The position numbers were made by a program, and so were the translations under genes. From positions 19,852,912 through 19,916,911 of the forward strand of contig NC_092675.1 of the NCBI RefSeq assembly GCF_964355755.1: a stretch of 64,000 nucleotides of DNA. Reading direction: 5' to 3'. This document shows, piece after piece, positions 62,998 through 64,000 of this stretch. How positions within the stretch are numbered: position 1 is the stretch's first letter; each line of letters begins with the position of its first letter. Under the pieces are notes generated by a model. That model was given only the letters and a program-made list of their open reading frames with translations. It did not search any database and was not told where the DNA came from. Origin of the DNA: Antedon mediterranea (Eukaryota; Echinodermata; Crinoidea; Comatulida; Antedonidae).

Positions 62998-64000
62998 CTG
63001 TAAACAAATCAAAATAAATTATTTAGAAATAACACTGAAAAATCACTGTATATTAATACTATTTGAAAACGAACAAAATAACAAATCACTGTAATTAATA
63101 TTAATATATTAATACTATTATTGGCAATCATAAAAACTACGTGTCGTTTTGATTGTCTGTTCGTCGTATCTAATATTTCAGCTACCGTAGGCCTAATGTC
63201 CTACTTTGTTTGAATTCGTCAACAAAACTTACACTACAACAGATTGTTATGTATATCGCTATACATCCGTATAAAATAAATATAATCTTTTTAACTATTA
63301 TAAACAAATCCACCCTTTAGTTAATAAATAAATACAAGAAACGGCCGCCGGGTATTTTGAATCAAAAAGATAGTTTATTTTGTATCTCGTGGTTCTTTTC
63401 TTCATCAACACACGCGTATATCTGAAACGTGAAACGTTAGAACACACAGGGGAACGATTTGGATCGAAATGATTTTACAAAAGCAAACTTACTTACGACG
63501 AATTTCATACGTTAAGCCGTTTCTATTCTTCTAATTACTGGGTACTTTGACGGTTTACTAAAGCAGATGTTGATTGGTTATGAAAAGCCTATACTAGTAA
63601 TAATGTTTGTTGATTTAAACTATATTTATGTGTGAATTGACTAGGCTACTGTAGCATTGTGTCGAGATCTGAAACGTTTATCTCATTGATTGACTCAACA
63701 ACAATATGTTACCTTAAATCGTGTGAACACGAACAGCCTGAGAACGATTGGAAACCAAACATAGAGTTGTCTTTAAAACGTGAGATTTCAATAAATGAGC
63801 TGGTCTAAATAGTTTGCTAATCCATTTAAACTCTATTAGCTGTATTTTGGAACATGTAATTGAGATTGTGTGGCGGTTTAATCCGATCAATATTAAAATG
63901 TTTAAAGAACTGACTATTTACCAATAACGGTTTGCTTAACTCTTAAACAAGCGACCTGTTTCGTTAGACCACGTCTTGGTGTTCAAATAAAACGGATGAA
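62998..64000 (-). other. DMRT intron (partial)
   Basis: AT-rich sequence upstream of the terminal DMRT exon. No DM-domain Cys/His pattern in any frame. Confidence 0.65.

Noticed and set aside
1-64000. CRISPR arrays, operons, riboswitches, prokaryotic terminators
   Set aside because: Nothing of this kind is present; spliced genes and element types show the DNA is from an animal nucleus.

Overview
This window is metazoan nuclear DNA: AT-rich (I judge about 30% G+C by eye), with two protein-coding genes split by large introns, canonical GT-AG splice sites and many non-autonomous mobile elements. There are no operons or ribosome-binding sites. The gene content and a 5S-rRNA-derived SINE fit a marine invertebrate. 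An invertebrate deuterostome such as an echinoderm is my best guess, but that is inference only.

Gene 1, minus strand, fills most of the window. Eight coding exons (48633 down to 3775) encode the first 372 residues of a Slo1/BK (KCNMA1-type) large-conductance calcium- and voltage-gated potassium channel. They cover the S0 segment, voltage sensor S1-S4, the pore with TVGYGD, the S6 linker and the start of the RCK1 gating-ring domain. Exon phases join perfectly at every junction. The rest of RCK1 and all of RCK2 must lie left of the window or in exons I could not see. Introns range from 300 bp to 21.8 kb.

Gene 2, also minus strand, enters from the right edge. Its terminal coding exon (62997-62168) encodes the DMA domain and C-terminus of a DMRT transcription factor of the DMRTA/DMRT3 class. 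The DM zinc-finger exon is not in the window. About 13.5 kb of non-coding DNA separates the two genes. A short CpG-rich stretch at 49060-49210, just upstream of the Slo start, is the likely promoter region.

The rest is intron and intergenic DNA packed with mobile elements. These are: a 5'-truncated non-LTR retrotransposon with an intact 369-codon reverse-transcriptase frame and perfect 129-bp flanking duplications (10314-11879); a decayed CR1-like reverse transcriptase sitting inside a MITE (1940-2578); a 5S-rRNA-derived SINE (32854-33235); an inverted-repeat element with a tRNA-like gene in each arm (39645-40066); several TTAA-flanked MITE families (15535, 21058, 37166, 42155, 51004, 55819); MITEs with other target duplications (24652, 26614, 44465, 59302, 20572, 7256, 34928); and two Helitron-like 3' ends (40106 and 44280). 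One MITE supplies about three quarters of a Slo intron and ends about 23 bp from a splice donor. The palindrome TAGGCCTA occurs about 20 times, mostly in the right third, far above base-composition expectation.
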